Below are positions 16,671 through 24,494 of a stretch of DNA of 64,000 bases, piece by piece. The position numbers and the translations under genes are program-made. Source of the DNA: JAXMCI01 sp046349435 (GTDB lineage: Bacteria > Pseudomonadota > Alphaproteobacteria > Dongiales > Dongiaceae). Numbering within the stretch: the first letter of the stretch is position 1; the number at the start of each line of letters is the position of its first letter. The stretch is taken from positions 1 to 64,000 of the forward strand of contig JAXMCI010000023.1 in assembly GCA_046349435.1 (NCBI GenBank). The letters are read 5' to 3'. The notes under the pieces are model-generated. The model was not told where the DNA came from and did no database searches. It saw only the letters and a program-made list of their open reading frames with translations.

Positions 16671-17867
16671 CTAGCGGAAGATGCGCCGGCCGGGCCGGCG
16701 CTCATGCTCGGGCACGATCGAGGGATCGAAGCCGGGGCTGTAGCCCTCGAACTCGCCGTACTTCTCGTAGAGCCGGCCGTAATGCGCGATGGCGTCGCGG
16801 TCGAGCTCGACGCCGATCCCGGGCCGGGTCGGCAGGTCGAGGCAGCCGCGGTCGAACAGCAGCGGCTCGGCCAGCAGGTCGTGCTCCATCACCTGGACAT
16901 ATTGCTGGTGCGGCAGCTCCGGCCCGTGAATCGTCGCCAGCACGTGCATCGACGCCGCGGTGGTGATGCCGAGGTCGCCGAAGGCGTGCTTGACCACCGG
17001 CACGCCGAAGATGCCGCACATCACCGAGACGTCGTGGAAGACCGTCAGGCTGCCGAGCTGGTGCGGGTCGGTGACGATCACGTCGGCCGCCTGCCGGACC
17101 AGCACGTCGCGCACATTGTGGGCGAACCACGAGGACTGGTTGGAGCCGATCCGGGTCCGGGTGCTGCGCCGGAGCTGGGCGATCGCGTCGAGGTTGTTCA
17201 TGTCGGTCGGCTCCTCGACGAACTCGAGGCCGACATCCTCCAGCTCGCGCAGCGCGCGGACCGCGTCGAAGCTGTTCCACCCTTCGTTGGGATCGACGCG
17301 GATGCCGACGCCGGGACCGACCTCGTCGCGGATCTCGCGGATCAGCCGGATGTCGTCGTCGATGTCGAAGCCGATCTTCATGTAGACCGTGCGGAAGCCG
17401 CGCTCGACGCCCTCGCGCGCCTGGCGGCGCACGCCCGCCGGCGTCCGGTCCAGCACCGTCATGTACCAGTAGTAGGGCACCTTGGTGCGCACCGCCCCGC
17501 CGAAGAACTGGTGCAGCGGCAGCCCCGCCGCCTTGCCTGTGATGTCCCACATCGCCATCTCGAGCGCGGCGCTCGCCATGTGCCCGATATGCGGGTAGTG
17601 GTGCCAGCCGCGGTCGTCGCTGAGCGTCAGGAAGGAGCGGATCTGGCGCGGGTCGCGGCCCTTCAGCCATTCGGCGTTCTGCCGGATCGCCTCGACCACC
17701 AGCTTGATGTACGGGCTGCCCAGCGCCTCGCCCAGGCCGGTGATGCCCTCGTCCGTCTCGACCTCGACCACCGCCGAGGTCAGGCCCCAGAGGCGGCCGA
17801 ACCGCCAGGTCTCCGGCTCGGTCAGCGGCACGGAGACGACATGGATCTTGACGTCAGTGACCTTCAT
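16671..17867 (-). CDS. mandelate racemase/muconate lactonizing enzyme family protein, atypical site
   Basis: A 398-residue enolase-superfamily protein with N-terminal capping domain and TIM barrel. Metal ligands D (RVDPNEGW) and E (EFVEEPTD) are present. The third ligand segment, usually DES or GE, reads SNQSS, replacing acids by amides. The KxK motif reads YMK: only the second Lys is kept. The later His in VVKHAFGDLG is present. The start at 17867 (MKVTDVKIHVVSVPL) overlaps the livM stop by 14 bp, indicating coupling. The family abstracts alpha-protons of carboxylates (sugar acid dehydratases, racemases, cycloisomerases); this member may have shifted chemistry. Confidence 0.85.
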   Translation of the reverse strand: MKVTDVKIHVVSVPLTEPETWRFGRLWGLTSAVVEVETDEGITGLGEALGSPYIKLVVEAIRQNAEWLKGRDPRQIRSFLTLSDDRGWHHYPHIGHMASAALEMAMWDITGKAAGLPLHQFFGGAVRTKVPYYWYMTVLDRTPAGVRRQAREGVERGFRTVYMKIGFDIDDDIRLIREIRDEVGPGVGIRVDPNEGWNSFDAVRALRELEDVGLEFVEEPTDMNNLDAIAQLRRSTRTRIGSNQSSWFAHNVRDVLVRQAADVIVTDPHQLGSLTVFHDVSVMCGIFGVPVVKHAFGDLGITTAASMHVLATIHGPELPHQQYVQVMEHDLLAEPLLFDRGCLDLPTRPGIGVELDRDAIAHYGRLYEKYGEFEGYSPGFDPSIVPEHERRPGRRIFR

Positions 17868-18957
17868 CGGGGACCTCCTTCGATGCATCGGCGACAGGCT
17901 CGGGCGGCACCGGCTTGCCGGCGCCGCGGCGGGCGCTGAGCCACTCCTGCAGGATCTCGTCCGGCTCGCGCAGGCCGAACAGCCCGTCGCGGCGGAAATA
18001 CATGACCAGCAGCATGAGCAGCGCCAGCACGATCTGGGTGGCGCCGAAGAACGGGCCGAGCTTGATGCCGGCCACGACGATGCCCGACTCGGGGGTGCGC
18101 AGCACCTCGCCGACGACGAGGACGATCGCGGCGCCGCCGATCGCACCGGTGACGGTGGCCGCGCCGCCGATGATCAGCATGATGATGTAGCTGAAGGTCA
18201 GCGGAAAGTAGAACTGCTTGGGCGAGAAGGCGGTGATGAGATGGGCCAGCAGGGCGCCGGCGATGGCGGCCATCACCGCGCCCAGTGTCCAGGCCTGCAG
18301 CCGCCGCAGCCGCACATTGACGCCGAAGGACTGCGCGGCGAGCTCGTCCTCGCGGCTGGCGCGCAGCTGCAGGCCGAGGCGCGATTCCCGGAACAGCCGC
18401 GCGACGACCACCGCCGCGACGGCGGCGGCGAGCGCGACCGGGAAGCTGGTGAGCGGCGGGATGCCGTAGAAGGTCTGGGCGCCGCGGGTCAGTGCCGGCA
18501 CGCCGAGCAGGACGACGTGGACGATCACCAGCACGCCGAGGCTGGCGATCGCCGCCGCGTAGCCGCCGAGCCGGACGATCACGTAGCCGATCGCCGCCGC
18601 TGCGGCGCCGACCAGCAGCGCGGTGACGACCAGCGCCGGCGGCAGCCCGAGCTCGATGCCGGCCAGCCAGCCCGGCAGCTGCGGCAGCACGGTCGCCTTG
18701 GTCGCCACCGGCATGGTGAGGATGCCGGAGACGTAGGCGCCGAGCGCCACGAATCCCGCATGGCCCATGCTGAGGATGCCGGAGTTGCCGAAGTAGACCT
18801 GCAGCCCGATCACCGCCGTGACCGCGATCAGCATGCTGGTTACGACGGCGCTTCCGAAGACGGCCACCCCGACCAGCGCGGCGACGACCAGGGCGGCCGA
18901 AAGCAGCGCGCCGCCGACGAGGCCGCGGGCCAGCGCGCCGGGTTCGCGGCCGGCCAT
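17854..18957 (-). CDS. livM: branched-chain-type ABC transporter permease LivM
   Basis: A 367-residue inner-membrane permease with about nine hydrophobic segments. The LivM signature GYVIVRLGGYAAAIASLG and the GNSGILSMGHAGFVALGAYVSG segment are clear; the cytoplasmic coupling loop is around SREDELAAQSFGVNV. The C-terminal ~45 residues form a polar tail (EPDEILQEWLSARRGAGKPVPPEP). Its ATG shares one base with the livH stop (TGATG), so the two permeases are translated together. It is the fifth gene of a minus-strand operon livG-SBP-livF-livH-livM and overlaps the following enolase-family gene. Confidence 0.92.
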   Translation of the reverse strand: MAGREPGALARGLVGGALLSAALVVAALVGVAVFGSAVVTSMLIAVTAVIGLQVYFGNSGILSMGHAGFVALGAYVSGILTMPVATKATVLPQLPGWLAGIELGLPPALVVTALLVGAAAAAIGYVIVRLGGYAAAIASLGVLVIVHVVLLGVPALTRGAQTFYGIPPLTSFPVALAAAVAAVVVARLFRESRLGLQLRASREDELAAQSFGVNVRLRRLQAWTLGAVMAAIAGALLAHLITAFSPKQFYFPLTFSYIIMLIIGGAATVTGAIGGAAIVLVVGEVLRTPESGIVVAGIKLGPFFGATQIVLALLMLLVMYFRRDGLFGLREPDEILQEWLSARRGAGKPVPPEPVADASKEVPDEGH

Positions 18958-19841
18958 CAGGGTCGGCCCGCGGGGCGGCGGAAGAGCCCCTCCGGCCGCA
19001 GCAGCAGCACGCCGATCACCACCAACCAGACCACCCCGACGCGCAGCTGCTGCATGCCCTCCGGCAGGAAGGCGCGGACCATGATCTCGATCAGGCCGAG
19101 CAGGAAGGCGGCGGCGACGGCGCCGGTCAGGCTGCCGAGCCCGCCCACCACCGCGGCGACGAAGGCCGCCAGCACCGGGGTCAGCCCCATGAAGGGATCG
19201 ACGATCGCCCGCTGCGCCACCCACAGCACGCCGGCCGCGCCGGCCAGCAGCCCGGAGACCGCGAACACGGCCGCCACCACGGCGTTGGCGCGGATGCCCA
19301 TCAGCCGGGCGACCTCGAAATCCTGTGCCGCGGCACGGATGCTGAGGCCGAGCGTGGTGCGCGACAGGAACAGCGTCATGGCGGCGAGCAGCACCAGCGA
19401 GGCGGCGATCGAGATGATCTGCAGCAGGGCGATCTGCAGGCCCAGTATGTCGACCAGCTGGTTGAGCCCGGCGGCGAAGGGAACCGGCTTGCCGCGCGGG
19501 TCGATGAGGTCCTGGAACAGGATCTGCAGCGTCACGCTGACCGCGAAGCTGGTCAGCAGCAGGGTCGTGCCGTTGGCGCCGCGGAAGGGCCGGAACGCGA
19601 TGCGCTCCATCACCACCGCGGCGAGCGTGGCGGCGGCGATCGCGAGCAGCACCGTGAGCCACACCGGCAGCACGGTCCCGGCGAGGAAGAAGAGGGCGTA
19701 GCCGGCGACCGTCAGCAGCTCGCCATGGGCGAAATTGACCAGGCCCAGGATGCTGAACACCAGGGCCACGCCGAGCGCCAGCAGGGCATAGGTGCCGCCG
19801 AGCGCCAGCGCGTTGGCGAGCTGCTGGACCAGAATCTCCAT
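18957..19841 (-). CDS. livH: branched-chain-type ABC transporter permease LivH
   Basis: A 294-residue inner-membrane permease. The LivH landmarks are NALALGGTYALLALGVALVFSILGLVNFAHGE at the N-terminus, the coupling segment TLGLSIRAAAQDFEVARLMGI, and GGLGSLTGAVAAAFLLGLIEI. Eight hydrophobic segments are visible. It pairs with the LivM permease encoded immediately downstream. The start overlaps the livF stop by one base. The substrate range of such systems includes amino acids, short amides and urea; the linked FmdA homologue points to an amide or carboxamide. Confidence 0.92.
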   Translation of the reverse strand: MEILVQQLANALALGGTYALLALGVALVFSILGLVNFAHGELLTVAGYALFFLAGTVLPVWLTVLLAIAAATLAAVVMERIAFRPFRGANGTTLLLTSFAVSVTLQILFQDLIDPRGKPVPFAAGLNQLVDILGLQIALLQIISIAASLVLLAAMTLFLSRTTLGLSIRAAAQDFEVARLMGIRANAVVAAVFAVSGLLAGAAGVLWVAQRAIVDPFMGLTPVLAAFVAAVVGGLGSLTGAVAAAFLLGLIEIMVRAFLPEGMQQLRVGVVWLVVIGVLLLRPEGLFRRPAGRP

Positions 19842-20554
19842 CAGCCGGCCCCGATGCCGAGATAGGCGCGGTCGACGTCGCTGGAGCCGAGCAGCGCGGT
19901 GGCGGTGCCGGCCAGGCGGAGCTGGCCCGACGCCAGCACGTAGGCGCGGTCGGCGATCTCCAGCGCGAGATGCACGTTCTGCTCGACCAGGCAGATGGTG
20001 GTGCCCCGCCGCCGGAGCTCGCCGAGAAGGTCGAAGATGGTGTCGACAACCTGCGGGGCGAGGCCGAGCGAGGGCTCGTCGAGCAGCAGCAGGCGGGGCG
20101 CCGAGCGCATCGCGCGGGCGATCGCCAGCTGCTGCTGCTCGCCGCCCGACAAGGTGCCGGCAACCTGGCCGCGGCGCTTGGCCAGGATCGGGAACAGCTC
20201 GAGCAGCTCGCTCTCGGGCGGCGGATGGCGTCCGGAGGCTCCGATCGGGCCCAGCCGCAGGTTCTCCTCGACGGTGAGTTGGGCGAAGACGCGCCGCCCC
20301 TCCGGCACCAGGGTCATGCCGCCGCGCACGATTTCCTCGGCCGGCCGGTTGGTGATGTCGCGGCCGGCGAAGCGGACTTGCCCGCCGGCCGCGGGCACCA
20401 GGCCCATCACCGCCTTCAGCGTTGTGGTCTTGCCGGCGCCGTTGGCGCCGAGCAGCGCCACCAGCTCGCCCTCGTCAACCTCGAGCGAGACGCCCCGGAC
20501 TGCACGCACCGTTCCATAGGCGACCGAGAGGTCGGCGACCTCGAGCAGGGCCAT
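19841..20554 (-). CDS. livF: branched-chain-type ABC transporter ATPase LivF
   Basis: A 237-residue ABC ATPase. Walker A is GANGAGKTT, the signature is LSGGEQQQLAIARA, Walker B is LLLLDEPSLGL, and the switch His is in IFDLLGEL...LVEQNVH. The GMTLVPEGRRVFAQLTVEENL segment identifies LivF rather than LivG. It lies 6 bp downstream of the substrate-binding gene and overlaps livH by one base. It forms the ATPase pair with LivG encoded at 21718-22497. Confidence 0.93.
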   Translation of the reverse strand: MALLEVADLSVAYGTVRAVRGVSLEVDEGELVALLGANGAGKTTTLKAVMGLVPAAGGQVRFAGRDITNRPAEEIVRGGMTLVPEGRRVFAQLTVEENLRLGPIGASGRHPPPESELLELFPILAKRRGQVAGTLSGGEQQQLAIARAMRSAPRLLLLDEPSLGLAPQVVDTIFDLLGELRRRGTTICLVEQNVHLALEIADRAYVLASGQLRLAGTATALLGSSDVDRAYLGIGAG

Positions 20555-20560
20555 GGTGGC

Positions 20561-21721
20561 TCAGGGCTTGGGCAGCTTGGCGGCGTCGGGGACCTCGACG
20601 GCGATCAGCTCGCGCTTGCCGTCGACCACCCGCATCAGCGCGATCGACTTGATCGGCATGCCGTTGGTGCCTTTGAAGGTGATCGTCCCGGTCGCTCCGG
20701 CGACGTTCTCCAGCCCGGCGATCGCGTCGCGCACCTTCGCCGGGTCCGTCGCGCCGGCGGTCTTGACCGCCGCCTCGATGACCTTGCCGAGGTCGTAGCC
20801 GGCCGCGGGGAACACGCTGCCGGGATCCTCGCTGTACTTGGCCTTGTACTTCTTGTTGAAGGCTTCCAGCGGCGAGCCGGGGGTCTCGAAGCCGGCGGTG
20901 GTGAAGACCACCCCGTTGATCACCGCGGCCGGCAGCTGGAACATGGTCGGCGTGTCCATGCCCTCGGCGGCGAGGAACACGGGCTTCAGCCCGGCCGCGC
21001 GATATTGCTGGATGAGAGCCGCCAGGCCGGGCTCGTACTCCGAGGTGAAGATCACGTCGGGCTGCGGCGAGGCGTTCTTGAGGTTGGTCAGGTCGGCGCT
21101 GAAATCCTGCTGGTCGAGCGCGAAGTTGGTGCGCCCGATCACCTTGCCGCCGAGCGCCTCGAAGGCGGCGCCGAAATACTCCGGCAGCTTGATCGTATAG
21201 GCGGTGTCCGGCGATTCGTGCAGCCACGCCGTCTTCCAGCCCTGCTGGATCGCGTAGCTGGCGAGCACGTAGCCGGTGACGTTGTCGCCGTACCAGGAGC
21301 TGAACATGTAGTCGCCGACCAGCGCCGGCAGGGTCGGGGTCGAGGCGCACAGCGAGATCGCCGGGACCTTGGCGCGCTGGGCGATCTGGCCGCCCGCCAC
21401 CGACGGGTCGAGGTCGCAGGGCGTCAGCACCAGGCGGGCACCGGCCTCGATCAGCTGCTGGGTCACCGTCGCGGTCTGCGCCGGCTCGCTGTTGGTGTTG
21501 CGGATGTCGAGCTCGATCTTCCACTTGCCGGCGATGCCGCCGCCCGCGTTGATCTCGTCGACGGCGAGCTGCAGCCCCTTCAGCGCCGGCCCGTCGCTGA
21601 CGGCGAGATAGCCGGTCTGCCCGGTCGCCACCCCGACCTTGTAGGACTCCTCGGCCGATGCCCCGAGCGATGCCAGCAGCGTTGCCGCCGCCAGCGATGC
21701 AACTCCGACGAAAGCTTTCAT
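20561..21721 (-). CDS. branched-chain-type ABC transporter substrate-binding protein
   Basis: A 386-residue periplasmic binding protein (LivJ/K fold, peripla_BP_6). A signal peptide is evident: short basic start, hydrophobic core, cleavage near GASA-EES around residue 24. The mature part begins YKVGVATGQTGYLAVSDGPALKGLQLAVDEINAGGG. The usual first-lobe serine motif reads CASTPTLP. Unusually, the gene lies between livG and livF, overlapping livG by ATGA. Ligand is not identifiable; the context of an FmdA-family protein and an enolase-superfamily enzyme argues for something other than, or in addition to, branched-chain amino acids. Confidence 0.9.
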   Translation of the reverse strand: MKAFVGVASLAAATLLASLGASAEESYKVGVATGQTGYLAVSDGPALKGLQLAVDEINAGGGIAGKWKIELDIRNTNSEPAQTATVTQQLIEAGARLVLTPCDLDPSVAGGQIAQRAKVPAISLCASTPTLPALVGDYMFSSWYGDNVTGYVLASYAIQQGWKTAWLHESPDTAYTIKLPEYFGAAFEALGGKVIGRTNFALDQQDFSADLTNLKNASPQPDVIFTSEYEPGLAALIQQYRAAGLKPVFLAAEGMDTPTMFQLPAAVINGVVFTTAGFETPGSPLEAFNKKYKAKYSEDPGSVFPAAGYDLGKVIEAAVKTAGATDPAKVRDAIAGLENVAGATGTITFKGTNGMPIKSIALMRVVDGKRELIAVEVPDAAKLPKP

Positions 21722-22497
21722 GGCCCCTCCGATATGGCCGCCCCGCGGGCGGCCTCAGTCGCACTGCCGGTCCTGGAGAAGCTGTGCCGACGGCGGCCGA
21801 GATAGGCCTCGGCGACGACGGGGTCGTTCTGCACGACCTCCGGCGGGCCTTGGCTGATCACGGCGCCTTCGTTGAGCGCGACCACCCGCTCGCACAGCCG
21901 CATGATGAGCCTGAGATCGTGGTCGATGACGAGGATCCCGAAGCCGTAGCGCCGGCGCAACCCGACGATGGTCTGCAGCAGCGCATCGGATTCCGCCTCG
22001 TTCATGCCGGCGGCCGGCTCGTCGAGCAGCAGATAGCGCGGGCGGGCGGCCAGCGCGCGGGCGATCTCGACGCGGCGCTGGGCGCCATAGGGCAGGGTGG
22101 CCGCGCGCCGCGCGGCATCGCGCTCGAGCCCGAGCTCGGCGAGGTGGCCGCGCGCCGCCTGGCGCGGCTGAGCGCGGCCGCCGGAGGCCAGCGCCGCCAG
22201 CTCGACGTTCTCCAGCACGGTCAGGTTGGCGAACAGGCGGATGTTCTGGAAGGTGCGGGAGATGCCGCGGCCGGCGATGCGGTGCGACGGCCAGCCGGTG
22301 ATGTCGACATCGTCGGCCCGCACGCTGCCGCTGTCGGGCGCATAGACCCCGGCGATCACGTTGAGCAGCGTCGTCTTGCCCGAGCCGTTCGGGCCGATCA
22401 GCCCGACGATCTCGCCCGGGGCCAGCTCGATGCTGACGCCGCGCAGGGCGCGAAGGCCGCCGAACCGCTTCTCGACCGCTGAGGTGGCCAGGCCCAC
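21718..22497 (-). CDS. livG: branched-chain-type ABC transporter ATPase LivG
   Basis: A 259-residue ABC ATPase. Walker A is GPNGSGKTT, Walker B LLLDEPAAGMNEAE, and the LivG-specific GISRTFQNIRLF segment is present. The signature reads LPYGAQRRVEIARALA in place of LSGGQ, a known LivG variant. I chose the GTG at 22497, preceded by AGGGA at 7 bases, because family similarity starts at ATSAVEKRFGGL; the frame remains open up to an ATG at 22599 with no recognisable sequence. It is the first gene of the transporter operon, 116 bp downstream of the lrp-like gene. Confidence 0.9.
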   Translation of the reverse strand: MGLATSAVEKRFGGLRALRGVSIELAPGEIVGLIGPNGSGKTTLLNVIAGVYAPDSGSVRADDVDITGWPSHRIAGRGISRTFQNIRLFANLTVLENVELAALASGGRAQPRQAARGHLAELGLERDAARRAATLPYGAQRRVEIARALAARPRYLLLDEPAAGMNEAESDALLQTIVGLRRRYGFGILVIDHDLRLIMRLCERVVALNEGAVISQGPPEVVQNDPVVAEAYLGRRRHSFSRTGSATEAARGAAISEGP

Positions 22498-22613
22498 GCC
22501 GTGATCCCTGCTCGTGTCCCCGTGCTGCCCGTCGGGCCTGCGAGCCCAATTCTGCACGGTGTCCGCACGAACATAGCCACGCGGCCGGCGACCCGACAAG
22601 GCCCTTCGCGGGC

Positions 22614-23060
22614 CTAGCGCCGGTCGAAGGGCGTCGCCAGCAGGATCGAGCTGGTGGTGCGCAGCACGCCCGGCAGCTTGCCGATCCGCGTCAGCAGCCC
22701 ATCGAGCGCCGCGGCGCTGTCGGCCGCGACCTCGATCAGCAGGTCGTAGGGCCCGCTCACCGTGTGGGCGCAGGCGATTTCGGGCAGGCCCTGGAGCGCG
22801 GCGATCGCCGCCTCCTGCCGCTTCGGGTCGAGGGTCAGCATGACGTGGGCGGCGACCGCCGGGCGGCGCTCGCCCTCGCCGCCCAGCCGCACCGTGTAGC
22901 CGGCGATGACGCCGTCGCGCTCGAGCCGGGCGAGCCGCGCCTGCACGGCGCTGCGCGACAGGCCCAGCCGGCGGGCCAGCAGCGCCGCCGGCAGCCGGGC
23001 ATTGGCCCGCAGCAGCCCGAGCAGCGCCCGGTCGGTGTCGTCGAGCTCCCGCCTGGCCAT
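22614..23060 (-). CDS. Lrp/AsnC family transcriptional regulator
   Basis: A 148-residue Lrp/AsnC regulator: N-terminal winged helix-turn-helix (ELDDTDRALLGLLRANARLPAALLARRLGLSRSAVQARLARLERDGVI) and C-terminal RAM domain with the VSGPYDLLIEVAADS ligand-binding segment. The family senses amino acids. It is divergent from the saccharopine-dehydrogenase-like gene (174-bp gap), its most likely target; it also lies directly upstream of the liv operon on the same strand and could control or be co-transcribed with it. The ATG at 23060 gives the standard MARRELDDTDR start. Confidence 0.92.
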   Translation of the reverse strand: MARRELDDTDRALLGLLRANARLPAALLARRLGLSRSAVQARLARLERDGVIAGYTVRLGGEGERRPAVAAHVMLTLDPKRQEAAIAALQGLPEIACAHTVSGPYDLLIEVAADSAAALDGLLTRIGKLPGVLRTTSSILLATPFDRR

Positions 23061-23234
23061 GGCGATTCGCCGCCTTCCCCCTGCGCTTCGCCGGGCGATC
23101 GGGCCTCCGCCGGCGCTTCGCCGCCTGGAGACCGGCCGAGGCCGCCCGCTAGCATCGCGGCTGACTAGCACGGCCCTCGCCCCGGCGGCAAATCGCCGGC
23201 GCCGGCCGTCCTGCAGCCGATCCGGAGAGATGCG

Positions 23235-24305
23235 ATGTACAAGGTCCTGGTGCTGGGCGCCGGCAAGATCGGCGGCGCCATCGTCGACATGCTGGCCGCG
23301 ACCGGCGACTACGCGGTCACCGTCGCCGACCGCGACCCCACCTTCCTGGCGCTGATCGACGGGCGGCGGGCGCAGAAGCTGCAGCTCGACCTCTCCGACC
23401 GCGCGGCGCTGGCCCAGGCGATGGCCGGGCAGGCGGCGGTGCTCTCGGCGCTGCCCTTCTTCCTCAACCCGCTGGTGGCGCAGGTCGCCGGCGAGGCCGG
23501 GGTGCATTATTTCGACCTCACCGAGGACGTCGCCACCACCCGCGCGGTGCGCGCCGCCGCCGCCGCGGCGCAGAGCGCCTTCATGCCGCAATGCGGGCTG
23601 GCGCCGGGCTTCATCAGCGTCGTCGCGGCCGAGCTCGCCAAGCGCTTCGAGTCGCTGCGCGACGTCCATATGCGGGTCGGCGCGCTGCCGCAGTTCCCGG
23701 TCAACGGGCTGAAATACAACCTGACCTGGAGCACCGACGGGCTGATCAACGAGTACTGCAACCCGTGCGAGGCGATCAACGAGGGCACCCGGCTCGACGT
23801 CATGCCGCTCGAGGGCCTCGAGCACTTCTCCCTCGACGGCGTCGACTACGAGGCGTTCAACACCTCGGGCGGGCTCGGCACGCTGTGCGAGACGCTGGAC
23901 GGCCAGGTGCAGAGCCTGAACTACAAGACCGTGCGCTACCCCGGCCACCGCAACGCGATGCGGCTGCTGCTCGAGGACCTCCGGCTGCGCGACCGCCGCG
24001 CCCTGCTCAAGGACGTGCTGGAGACGGCCGTGCCGATCACCCACCAGGACGTGGTGCTGATCTTCGTCACGGTGGCGGGGCAGCGCGACAACCGGCTGAC
24101 CCAGGAGAGCTACGCCCGCAAGGTCTATGCCCGCGAGATCGACGGGCGGCTGTGGAGCGCCATCCAGCTGACCACCGCCGCCGGCATCTGCGCCATGGTC
24201 GACCTGCACCGCATGGGGCTGCTGCCGGCGCAGGGCTTCATCCGCCAGGAAGAGGCACGCCTGCCCGACTTCCTCGCCAACCGCTTCGGCCGGCACTACG
24301 CGTGA
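23235..24305 (+). CDS. saccharopine dehydrogenase family protein
   Basis: A 356-residue protein of the saccharopine dehydrogenase/reductase (Lys9-like) family. The Rossmann loop GAGKIGGAIVDML is at residues 8-20, with ADRD at the end of strand 2. The catalytic domain carries YFDLTEDVATTRAV, CGLAPGFISVVAAEL and TWSTDGLINEYCNPCEAI, all typical of the family. It probably takes part in lysine degradation or a related amino acid oxidoreduction. A divergent Lrp regulator supports amino-acid control. It is a single-gene transcript; the following 189 bp contain no gene. Confidence 0.85.
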   Translation: MYKVLVLGAGKIGGAIVDMLAATGDYAVTVADRDPTFLALIDGRRAQKLQLDLSDRAALAQAMAGQAAVLSALPFFLNPLVAQVAGEAGVHYFDLTEDVATTRAVRAAAAAAQSAFMPQCGLAPGFISVVAAELAKRFESLRDVHMRVGALPQFPVNGLKYNLTWSTDGLINEYCNPCEAINEGTRLDVMPLEGLEHFSLDGVDYEAFNTSGGLGTLCETLDGQVQSLNYKTVRYPGHRNAMRLLLEDLRLRDRRALLKDVLETAVPITHQDVVLIFVTVAGQRDNRLTQESYARKVYAREIDGRLWSAIQLTTAAGICAMVDLHRMGLLPAQGFIRQEEARLPDFLANRFGRHYA

Positions 24306-24494
24306 TCTTGTCTCGCCGAAAGAGCGCTTGAATGGACGATCAATATACCCGGGACGAACCTCACTGAAGTCTTGGCCAAGTCTGTCATTACACTTTGACG
24401 TGCATCGTACGCTGTAGCATGGTATCCAGACGAGCCAGCGAGGCCCAGGTCCGGCGACGATGCCGGGCCGCTCGACAGTCGGGACAGCCGGGCG

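Noticed and set aside
24395..24494. Possible sigma-70 promoter (TTGACG, then TAGCAT) before the hybrid kinase
   Set aside because: The spacer is only 14 bp and alternatives are no better, so there is not enough support.
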